Below, in pieces: positions 43,124 to 50,775 of a stretch of DNA of 64,000 bases; position 1 is the stretch's first letter, and the number at the start of each line of letters is the position of its first letter. Where the stretch lies: contig JAILRO010000016.1 of NCBI GenBank assembly GCA_024698145.1, forward strand, positions 1 to 64,000, written 5' to 3'. Made by a program: the position numbers and the translations under genes. This DNA comes from Lachnospiraceae bacterium (GTDB lineage: Bacteria > Bacillota > Clostridia > Lachnospirales > Lachnospiraceae). The notes under the pieces were generated by a model, which was given only the letters and a program-made list of their open reading frames with translations, had not been told where the DNA came from and ran no database searches.

Positions 43124-44452
43124 TTATGAGAAGCTTAAAAATGCCGGAATCATAATCACCAACATCACAATCAAAAGAAGCAATATCATTGGCCCCAACA
43201 ATTTGGTCCCAGCCTCCTCGCCCCTTTGCTTTGCAAGATTGATTCGTTCCGTCATGGCATTTCTCTCCTCCTGCTCTAACAGTGAAACCATACCCTTTGA
43301 CCCTTTTGTGACATTCTGCTCCAAAAGTGTCATGACTTTCACATAGCAGGGAAGCTTAAGCCTTCTTCCTAACCTGTAGTAGATTTCTCCCTCGGACATT
43401 CCAATATCAAAATCATTTAATGCCTTACCAAGACCTTCAATAAGTTGCAGTCTGTAGTCATCTCCCGTCTTTTTCTTATAGTCATCAACCATCATTTTGA
43501 AGATTCTTTTTATCTGCATCCCGGCACCGAGAAAAAGCACCAGCTCGTTTATAAACCAGGGATAAGAAAGCAACAGATTTCTTTTAATCAACAAATCATT
43601 ATTCTTCTTATCTTCCAACTCCTTAACGCCAAGCAAAACAACAACCACAATTCCAATCACCAGAATCGAAATAGCTTTTTTGCCACTATTATCAGAAAAT
43701 GCCATGCTTACGTTTTTATAACTTGACGGAAGCTCGAAACTTTCATCGTAAGACGATTTTTCTTCTTTATCCTTGTATAGTTTTGTGACCGCATCGACAT
43801 TTTCCTCCCACGCATTTTTATCCGGAGAAAAAACTGTCAATTCATAGTCCTTGCTCTTTGTAATGTCCTCGTATATAAGCGTTATATTCACAACCACACC
43901 GATTCCACTCAATATTTCTTCATTGGAAAAACCCTGTTCGAGCAGTGCATCCACATCATTTCTAACCTCGCCACTCTCATTAACAACACGATAATCTGAA
44001 GGCCTTACCTTAATTTCAAAAGGAAATTCCTCGTAAGGTAGTTCAACATTTATATTGCCTTTCACCTCATCAAGAGATGCGTTATCTCCTTTCAAATGTT
44101 CATCAAAATAAGCAAAGGAATTATCCATAAGACGCATTACTTCTTCCTTTTTTATCCTGACCGGCCTAACCGAAAGTTCAACTTCTCCCGAGTTTTTTTC
44201 ATCGTTTACAGAGAACGAATATGTCTTTTCGTCCTCATAAAACTTAGGTCTTTCAATATACAATTCTTTTGTTTTATTAAGGGTAAATGTGAAACTTAAA
44301 GTGTTGAAAATCAACAGAACAATTAATAGAATGTAATGATTCTTTATGTAACAGATAATCGAGTTGTTTGCACCGGGCTTTTTAACAAAACCAAAAAGCA
44401 TTGCTGCGATTATCAAAACAAACAATAAAAGATTTACAATTTGTATGTTCAA
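43124..44452 (-). CDS. tadC: TadC-like T2SS-F protein with a large extracytoplasmic insertion
   Basis: The 442-residue protein (TTG start at 44452 preceded by AAAGGGGTGG) ends in the GspF/TadC domain (about 290-442: SYPWFINELVLFLGAGM, QLIEGLGKALNDFDIGMSEGE, then MTERINLAKQRGEEAGTKLLGP and a terminal span). It is unusual in carrying about 190 extracytoplasmic residues (75-265) between two N-terminal spans and the F domain. TadC normally lacks such a domain. It forms the inner-membrane platform with TadB. The insertion may reach the peptidoglycan or pilus base. Confidence 0.8.
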   Translation of the reverse strand: MNIQIVNLLLFVLIIAAMLFGFVKKPGANNSIICYIKNHYILLIVLLIFNTLSFTFTLNKTKELYIERPKFYEDEKTYSFSVNDEKNSGEVELSVRPVRIKKEEVMRLMDNSFAYFDEHLKGDNASLDEVKGNINVELPYEEFPFEIKVRPSDYRVVNESGEVRNDVDALLEQGFSNEEILSGIGVVVNITLIYEDITKSKDYELTVFSPDKNAWEENVDAVTKLYKDKEEKSSYDESFELPSSYKNVSMAFSDNSGKKAISILVIGIVVVVLLGVKELEDKKNNDLLIKRNLLLSYPWFINELVLFLGAGMQIKRIFKMMVDDYKKKTGDDYRLQLIEGLGKALNDFDIGMSEGEIYYRLGRRLKLPCYVKVMTLLEQNVTKGSKGMVSLLEQEERNAMTERINLAKQRGEEAGTKLLGPMILLLLIVMLVIMIPAFLSFS

Positions 44453-44464
44453 TCAACCACCCCT

Positions 44465-45211
44465 TTACACAGGAATATCAATAATCTTAGAAGCCCAGAA
44501 GTCAGCTAAGTATATTCCCGCAAGAAAAACTGTCATAAGCATGATTCCCGGCAGATTATGATAAAGCACATTTAAAAAATCGCCGTTACTTAACCGCAGA
44601 TAAAAAAGCATTCCATACGGTGTAAGCAACATGATTTTTGCCTCGTATTTTTTTGCTGTAAGCATTGTTTCAATCTCCTGAAATAGTGCTCTTTTTTCCA
44701 AAAGACTTCTCACTGTCTTCTCAATAATCTTAATCAGATTACCCCCGCTTTTTTTTGCAGCACCCACAATATTGGCAAAGTTCTCTATATCCTCAACCCC
44801 ACTTCTGACACCAAACTCCTTTAGCAAATCTTCAATCGGTGCGTTGATTTTTAAGCCGTTGATTATTTCATCAACCTCTGCAAAAATCAACTCGTCCTTG
44901 TCGTACTGCATCAACAGATCTCGTCTTGCATCAACAAAAGCTCTCTCCAACGAATAACCTGCCGACAGCGAAGTAACCAATGCCTCCATCAGCGTTCCAA
45001 ATTGTTCACTAAGCTTCCTTATACGTTCTCTCTTCTTGTTCTCAATAAGTTTTCTATAATCCATGACAAAAAACGGAATCAATATAACGAACATATACAT
45101 CGAATCATAAAACAGATATCCGATTGTAACCGCCTTAATCAATACCGTAATCGCATATTCAGTTATATCTCTTGTAGTCGGTTGATACCTTGTGTAATCA
45201 ATTCTTTCCAC
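44465..45211 (-). CDS. tadB: TadB-like T2SS-F platform protein
   Basis: The 248-residue protein begins at a GTG (45211) preceded by AAAGGAGA. It carries two early spans and the T2SS-F domain (LSEQFGTLMEALVTSLSAGYSLERAF, IEDLLKEFGVRSGVEDIENFANIV, KKSGGNLIKIIEKT) followed by two terminal spans. It forms the membrane platform of the Tad apparatus with TadC and is driven by the CpaF ATPase. Compared with full-length TadB the N-terminal region is short. Confidence 0.85.
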   Translation of the reverse strand: MERIDYTRYQPTTRDITEYAITVLIKAVTIGYLFYDSMYMFVILIPFFVMDYRKLIENKKRERIRKLSEQFGTLMEALVTSLSAGYSLERAFVDARRDLLMQYDKDELIFAEVDEIINGLKINAPIEDLLKEFGVRSGVEDIENFANIVGAAKKSGGNLIKIIEKTVRSLLEKRALFQEIETMLTAKKYEAKIMLLTPYGMLFYLRLSNGDFLNVLYHNLPGIMLMTVFLAGIYLADFWASKIIDIPV

Positions 45212-45243
45212 ATGTCTTCTCCTTTTCCCAATTCATCTAAGCA

Positions 45244-46482
45244 TTAATTACAAAACTCGCAATCAGGTTCCTCCCCGCTTCTTTGAAGTTTATCCAAATT
45301 AATTAAACTTCCTGTTTTCTTAAGCGCTCCTTTTACCTTTCCGTCAGCCATCCCCTCATCGACAAATTCATATATTGTGTTAAGACATATTTCTCCGTTC
45401 TTAATCCCGGTTATCTCACAAACCTCTAATACCTTTCTCGAATTATCCCTTAACCTTCCTAAATGAACGACAATATCTATTGCCGCTGCAAGCTGTCCTC
45501 TTATCGCGGCAACCGGCATGTCATAACCCATAAGAATCATAGTCTCAAGACGTAGCATCATTTCCCTGGCCGAATTACCATGCCCCGTACTTAGACTGCC
45601 ATCATGTCCTGTAAGCATTGAGTTTGCCATGTCCATCGCTGCCGCATCTCTTACCTCGCCAACTATTATTCGTGTCGGTCTCATTCTAAGAGCCGTTTTA
45701 ATAAGTGCCGACATTGTAACCTCATTTTCGCCTTCAACATTCGCATTCCTCGTCTCTAATCTCACAAGATTCTCAAGGCCATGAAGTTGTAATTCCGCCG
45801 CATCTTCAATTGTTATTACACGGTCCGATTTTGGTATGTAATTGGATAAAACATTAAGAAATGTTGTCTTGCCGCTTCCTGTTCCTCCACTAATGAAAAT
45901 GTTATATTTTGCTCGCACAAGACTCCTCAAAAAAGAAGCACACTCCGCGGTTATCGAGCCCATATCAATAAGCCTTTCCATTGTGAAAAACTCCTTTGGA
46001 AACTTTCGAATAGTCATCACTGCACCATCAAGTGCAACCGGAGGAAGTACGATATTGACACGCGAACCATCCTTAAGCCTTGCATCTACTATCGGCACTG
46101 TTTCATTTACTATTCTGTTACACCCGCTTACAATCTGCTGGATAACATTGCGAAGTCTCTCCTCCGATGAAAACGCTTCCTCTACTCGAATGAGTTCACC
46201 GCGTTTTTCGATAAATATTTTGTCGCTGCCATTTATCATAATCTCCGAAATATCTTCATCTTCAAGGAACTGTGACAGCACATCAAGCCTTCTAAATACA
46301 TCAAACAATTCTTTCTTTAATTGCCGACGTTCCTCGATAGATACGTAAGTCTGTCTGCACCTTTTTATAATGGCTTCTTCTATACGCGAATTTATCTCTT
46401 CATCTGTCAGGTGTCCCATCCCACCAAGACTAACGAAAAGCTCCTCGGAAAGTCTTGCTTTTTCTTCTGTTAATCTGCTCAT
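45244..46482 (-). CDS. cpaF: CpaF/TadA secretion ATPase
   Basis: This 412-residue protein is the Tad assembly ATPase. It has an N-terminal domain with EDISEIMINGSDKIFIEKRG, then Walker A ISGGTGSGKTT (about 195-205), an Asp box (ITIEDAAELQL), Walker B (PTRIIVGEVRDAAAMDM) and a His box (GHDGSLSTGHGNS). It powers pilin polymerisation, probably as a hexamer. The ATG overlaps the cpaE stop codon by 4 bp. Confidence 0.95.
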   Translation of the reverse strand: MSRLTEEKARLSEELFVSLGGMGHLTDEEINSRIEEAIIKRCRQTYVSIEERRQLKKELFDVFRRLDVLSQFLEDEDISEIMINGSDKIFIEKRGELIRVEEAFSSEERLRNVIQQIVSGCNRIVNETVPIVDARLKDGSRVNIVLPPVALDGAVMTIRKFPKEFFTMERLIDMGSITAECASFLRSLVRAKYNIFISGGTGSGKTTFLNVLSNYIPKSDRVITIEDAAELQLHGLENLVRLETRNANVEGENEVTMSALIKTALRMRPTRIIVGEVRDAAAMDMANSMLTGHDGSLSTGHGNSAREMMLRLETMILMGYDMPVAAIRGQLAAAIDIVVHLGRLRDNSRKVLEVCEITGIKNGEICLNTIYEFVDEGMADGKVKGALKKTGSLINLDKLQRSGEEPDCEFCN

Positions 46483-47378
46483 TCCATCAATCTCCTTATA
46501 TACGCATGTGGCTCGTTTTTCATATCCAGAAAATATATTCTTTCAAGCATATCCTCCATATCACAAACCCTTAACACCTTCTCAAAATGTCCTTTCTTTC
46601 CAAACGAAATCTCATCATTTATGTACGGGACAACCACCTTATCAAAAGCAGAAAGCATGGAGAAATCCGTCATCACACCAAGCCCCATATCAAAAACAAC
46701 CCCTCTGTATCCGGGTATTTTTTCAAACACTTCAAAAAACCATTCCAAATCATTCCTATTCAGACCTCTTGTATCAAAAAAGGAAAATGGTGACGGAACC
46801 ACACCGTTTGACATCTGCAATATTTCTGTAACCTTATCTGCCTTTCTCTCTTTGACATAATAGAAAAAATCATCCGCACTATCGTTATCAACGTCCTTTA
46901 AGTAGCCGTAATCTTCCATTCCGACATACAGCCAGCCACCAATTCCCGATATAACATCGAGTAAAAGTGTTGTCTTACCACATCTCGACACTGGGGAATA
47001 CACTACAACGCAAGTCTTATTCTTAACCGCCAACATGCCAAGACTTTCCACTACTTTCCTTATCTCTTCGCATATCACCCGAGCATTCTGATATCGAAAC
47101 ACAAGACTTATTCCACCCTCTGCATATCGTTTACTTTCCTCCGAAGAGAGATATATACAATTTAACTGCGGATAATTTTCTTTTATGGATAACAGCTCTT
47201 CTTTATCCGTCGAAACAATCAGATCAAGCTTATTTTTCTCCAGACTTTCTTTGACAATATTTTTTTCTGTATAGCCACTTACTTTCCATCGGCTCTTACC
47301 ATCTTTGTTCATAAACACAGATAGTCTCGTCACATAAGAAAGTTCTTTATCATAGACACCTATTCTTACCTTGTCCAT
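46479..47378 (-). CDS. CpaE/TadZ-like localisation ATPase
   Basis: Starting at 47378 (ATG after GGGGGTG) the protein has 299 residues. An N-terminal receiver-like part precedes a MinD/ParA-type P-loop (VVYSPVSRCGKTTLLLDV near 133-150), in which the deviant Walker A Lys is not obvious (SRCGKTT). FDTRGL, VVFDMGLGV and VVVPYINDEISFG follow as further MinD-like strands. TadZ proteins place the Tad machine at a cell pole. It overlaps cpaF by 4 bp. Confidence 0.75.
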   Translation of the reverse strand: MDKVRIGVYDKELSYVTRLSVFMNKDGKSRWKVSGYTEKNIVKESLEKNKLDLIVSTDKEELLSIKENYPQLNCIYLSSEESKRYAEGGISLVFRYQNARVICEEIRKVVESLGMLAVKNKTCVVVYSPVSRCGKTTLLLDVISGIGGWLYVGMEDYGYLKDVDNDSADDFFYYVKERKADKVTEILQMSNGVVPSPFSFFDTRGLNRNDLEWFFEVFEKIPGYRGVVFDMGLGVMTDFSMLSAFDKVVVPYINDEISFGKKGHFEKVLRVCDMEDMLERIYFLDMKNEPHAYIRRLME

Positions 47379-47379
47379 G

Positions 47380-47811
47380 TCACACCCCCTTTTCAAACAA
47401 AGACAATATATAAATCACGCAAAACCCAACCATAATCGGTATCGAAAAATGAATTGTCTCACCTTTTTGTATTATCTTTTTGCCTGTAAATGCACGTGCC
47501 AAAAATACAACAATAATGTATGCTGCACCAATTACAAATGATGCTATTGTTACGTTTATTATCATTCTCGGAAAAAACATTGCCAAAACACAAAGTAGTT
47601 TTATATCTCCGGCCCCAAGACCTTTTATTAAATATAGTGGAAATAAAAGTAGAAAAAATACTAAAGACATTTTGAAACCGTCTGTTATAAGACTTATATC
47701 ACCGCTACAGACGTTTATTATTATTCCGGATATATACGCATACAGAAGAAGTTTATTCTCTATCTTCCCTCGCTTTCTATCCGTATAGACTGCTCTTAAA
47801 AGAGTAATCAT
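47380..47811 (-). CDS. cpaA: Prepilin peptidase (CpaA/TadV, A24 family)
   Basis: The 143-residue membrane protein has about five spans and the two A24 aspartates: one in the N-terminal YTDRKRGKIENKLL loop and one in LGAGDIKLL (GxGD motif). It cleaves the leader of Flp and TadE-type prepilins. It is the first gene of the Tad operon. The ATG at 47811 has no good ribosome site close by; GGTGAG lies about 25 nt upstream, so the start is not secure. Confidence 0.85.
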   Translation of the reverse strand: MITLLRAVYTDRKRGKIENKLLLYAYISGIIINVCSGDISLITDGFKMSLVFFLLLFPLYLIKGLGAGDIKLLCVLAMFFPRMIINVTIASFVIGAAYIIVVFLARAFTGKKIIQKGETIHFSIPIMVGFCVIYILSLFEKGV

Positions 47812-47873
47812 TATTATTGCTATTCGGATTCTCTCTCACCTTCTTTCTCTCTGATTCTTTGTTGTGATTCCGG

Positions 47874-47902
47874 ATTATAATACAAAAAAATCCCCTTGTC
47901 TA
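47874..47902 (-). promoter_or_regulatory. Promoter of the Tad operon
   Basis: On the minus strand TAGACA (47902-47897) and TATAAT (47879-47874) are 17 bp apart, about 60 bp before cpaA. GTAC boxes (47908-47925 and 47981-47997) lie directly upstream. Confidence 0.7.
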
Positions 47903-48012
47903 TAATTGTGTACAAAAGTACAAAATTTTCTAATTTGGTAGAAATTCAGCCTTATATTGTGTAAAAAAATACATAAAGTTATGTACTTTTTATGTACCTG
48001 ACACATATTTAC

Positions 48013-48042
48013 ACAAAAAAACAGCTCCCGAATCGGGAGCTG
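48013..48042 (-). terminator. Terminator of the second hybrid kinase
   Basis: CAGCTCCCG-ATT-CGGGAGCTG is followed on the minus strand by TTTTTTTGTG. It closes the transcription unit ending at 48056. Confidence 0.9.
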
Positions 48043-48055
48043 CCTAATTCAAATC

Positions 48056-49864
48056 TTATTCATCTGTTTCTACATACTTATTAAGTATTTCCACAACATC
48101 ATTCAAGTTGTATGGCTTTGCTATGTAATCATCAAGCTTTGCTTCAAGAATTCTTTCCTTGTCTCCGAACATCGCTCTAGCTGTTACGGCAATAATAGGA
48201 AGACGTTTTCTCTTCTCCTTAAACTCGATTTCACGGATTTCCTGAGTAGCTGCAAGACCATCCATAACCGGCATCTGAACATCGAAAAGTGCCGCCTTGT
48301 ATTCCTTCTGCTTGAAGAGTTCAACTGCTTTCTCACCGTTTTCTGCAATATCATATGAATAACCTGCCATACCAAGAAGCTTTCCGATAACCTGCTGGTT
48401 AACCGGCTCATCCTCTGCAACAAGGATTCTTGCTCTTGTATGTCCTGCAAGTGAGAATACTGCAGGCTCATTCTCTGCCTCTGCAGCAGCCTTCTCCTCC
48501 TCACTGATTTCTGCCGGTTTGATAATCTTTAATGGAATCTCTACGATAAATGTTGAGCCCAAGCCTTCTTTACTCTGTACGGTAATACTACCACCCATAA
48601 GCTCAACTATCTGCTTCGTAATAACAAGTCCAAGTCCTGAACCACCGTACTTTCTTGTATCAGAAGCATCAACCTGCGAAAATCTTATAAACAACTTATT
48701 CTTATCTGCATCCGAAATACCTATACCGGAATCGGCAACAGCAATTCGTAACTTAATCTTATCAAGCAAGTCATCAATACATGCAACCTTAACTCTTACG
48801 CCACCTTCACTTGTGAACTTAATTGCGTTAGAAAGCAAGCAGTTGAGCACCTGCTGTATTCTCTGCTCATCACCACGTACAAGCTTTGGAATATCACTAC
48901 CAAATGAACAATCAAGTGTAAGACCTTTGTTCTGTGCAATAGGTACCTGAGCAGCAATTGTTTCCTCAATAGCAGCACGAACATCAAAGTTCTCTTCACG
49001 AAGGTTATATTTACCTGCCTCAAGTTTAGAGATATCAAGGATATCGTTAATAAGTCTAAGCAATGTATCAGCACAATTTTTAGCTGTGGTTAAATTATCT
49101 CTATGATCTGCCTGCAAGTCTTCAGACATAAGTGTAAGCTGAAGCATTCCGAGAATTCCGTTAATAGGTGTACGAATCTCATGTGACATATTTGCAAGGA
49201 ACTCTGACTGTGTCTTGTATGCTGAATTGGCATCTTTGATAGCCTTTGAAAGCTTGTTCTCTGTTTCCTTCTGCTCGGTTATATCAATTACAACCATATT
49301 GATATAGTCAGCCTCTGACTTGTACATAACGGTGTTAAACACCTTATTGAGATTCTCCATTGTAATCTCAACCGCAAGAAGTTCTCCAAGTTTTGTTCCC
49401 GAATTGTTGTATGCCTCAAACCATGCATTTATATCCTGCAATACTTCAACACGACTTTCAGAAATTACCTTATTATAGTAATCGGAAATATCAAGATTGA
49501 ACATTCTTCCGAAAGTTTCATTGGCATCTGATATTTTATAGCCCAAGTTACGACCGGTCTGTGGATCTCTTAATATCTGTGCCTGTGCAAATCCAACAGG
49601 AAGATTCAAGAATAACTTCTTATACTTATCACTCTTCTGTGCCGATTCTTTTTCTTCGTCCTGAACCAGCTTAAGTATTACTACCGTCATACCAAGTCCG
49701 ATAATAATGATTGCGAGCATCGAGCCAACCAATGACGTTTTCGACTCCGAAACCTTGGTTATTACTGTAAGTGTCGCTGCTATAGCAATGATAATCTGTA
49801 ACGCAGCCAATACTCCGTAAATGATTTTGGCTCTAAATGTTCCGTTCTTTTTCACGTTGTCCAT
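48056..49864 (-). CDS. PAS-containing hybrid histidine kinase with receiver domain
   Basis: The 602-residue protein has two N-terminal spans with almost no external loop, a PAS-like domain (about 80-200: KLFLNLPVGFAQAQILRD, then VVIDITEQKE), HisKA (NMSHEIRTPING, His228), HATPase (NCLLSNAIKFTSEG, DSGIGIS, GSGLGLVIT) and a receiver domain (Asp528 in LFDVQMPVMDG). The absence of a sensor loop suggests it detects an internal or membrane signal. It is likely part of a phosphorelay whose Hpt and output are elsewhere. GGGGGT precedes the ATG. Confidence 0.9.
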   Translation of the reverse strand: MDNVKKNGTFRAKIIYGVLAALQIIIAIAATLTVITKVSESKTSLVGSMLAIIIIGLGMTVVILKLVQDEEKESAQKSDKYKKLFLNLPVGFAQAQILRDPQTGRNLGYKISDANETFGRMFNLDISDYYNKVISESRVEVLQDINAWFEAYNNSGTKLGELLAVEITMENLNKVFNTVMYKSEADYINMVVIDITEQKETENKLSKAIKDANSAYKTQSEFLANMSHEIRTPINGILGMLQLTLMSEDLQADHRDNLTTAKNCADTLLRLINDILDISKLEAGKYNLREENFDVRAAIEETIAAQVPIAQNKGLTLDCSFGSDIPKLVRGDEQRIQQVLNCLLSNAIKFTSEGGVRVKVACIDDLLDKIKLRIAVADSGIGISDADKNKLFIRFSQVDASDTRKYGGSGLGLVITKQIVELMGGSITVQSKEGLGSTFIVEIPLKIIKPAEISEEEKAAAEAENEPAVFSLAGHTRARILVAEDEPVNQQVIGKLLGMAGYSYDIAENGEKAVELFKQKEYKAALFDVQMPVMDGLAATQEIREIEFKEKRKRLPIIAVTARAMFGDKERILEAKLDDYIAKPYNLNDVVEILNKYVETDE

Positions 49865-49881
49865 GTCTTATAACCCCCGTT

Positions 49882-50775
49882 TTAAAATGTATTTACAAGA
49901 TCTTTAAGGTACTGTTGAAGTTTTCCCTGTAACTCTTCTTTCTCCAACGCATATTCAATAGTTGCTTTTATGAATCCGAATTTGTCGCCAACATCATATC
50001 GGGTTCCTTCAAAATCATAAGCATAAACCGACTGACTTATCATGAGATTCTTAATAGCATCCGTAAGCTGAATCTCTCCATTGGCTCCCGGTTCCTGTGT
50101 TTCCAGAAAATCAAATATTTCCGGTGTAAGAACATATCTTCCAAGAACCGCCATATTACTCGGCGCATCCTCTTTGGCGGGCTTTTCCACCATTGATCTT
50201 AGCTTGACTTTTCGATTCTCAAGACATTCCCCCTTGGCAGGCTCCACAATACCATACTTGCTCACATCATCATCCGGTACTGTCTGAACACCCACGATAG
50301 AAGCCTGAACCTTGTCGTATGCTTCAATCAACTGTTTTAATGCCGGTTTGCCGTCATGATTCTCGACTATGTCATCGCCTAACAATACTGCAAAAGGATC
50401 ATCACCGATAAATGATTTCGCGCACAAAATAGCATGTCCCAAACCCTTCGGTTCCTTCTGTCTTACATAATATATGTTAGCCATGTTGGCAATCCCACAT
50501 ATCATATTATACTCTTCCTTCTTGCCCGATTCAAGCAATCTGTTTTCCAATTCATAAGAGCGGTCAAAATGATTCTCCATACAATGTTTATTCGAATTGG
50601 TGATTATCAGTATTTCTTCAATCCCGCTTCGCACAGCCTCATCAACTATATACTGCACGGTAGGTTCATCCACGATAGGAAGCATTTCCTTTGGGATTGC
50701 TTTTGTCGCAGGAAGAAATCTTGTTCCCAGCCCCGCAGCCGGTATTACCGCTTTCTTAATCTCCCTTTTTTTCAT
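49882..50775 (-). CDS. galU: UTP-glucose-1-phosphate uridylyltransferase
   Basis: This 297-residue enzyme makes UDP-glucose for cell-envelope polysaccharides and glycolipids. It begins AVIPAAGLGTRFLPATKAIPKE (nucleotide-binding signature), and it contains FAVLLGDDIVEN (metal-binding Asp pair) and MVEKPAKEDAPSN. Length and motifs are standard. It overlaps the yfhO gene by 4 bp, so UDP-glucose supply and the YfhO-type envelope glycosylation protein are cotranscribed. Confidence 0.95.
   Translation of the reverse strand: MKKREIKKAVIPAAGLGTRFLPATKAIPKEMLPIVDEPTVQYIVDEAVRSGIEEILIITNSNKHCMENHFDRSYELENRLLESGKKEEYNMICGIANMANIYYVRQKEPKGLGHAILCAKSFIGDDPFAVLLGDDIVENHDGKPALKQLIEAYDKVQASIVGVQTVPDDDVSKYGIVEPAKGECLENRKVKLRSMVEKPAKEDAPSNMAVLGRYVLTPEIFDFLETQEPGANGEIQLTDAIKNLMISQSVYAYDFEGTRYDVGDKFGFIKATIEYALEKEELQGKLQQYLKDLVNTF

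Noticed and set aside
45842-46348. 168-residue plus-strand frame opposite cpaF
   Set aside because: Antisense shadow of the ATPase gene; it has no ribosome site or domain.
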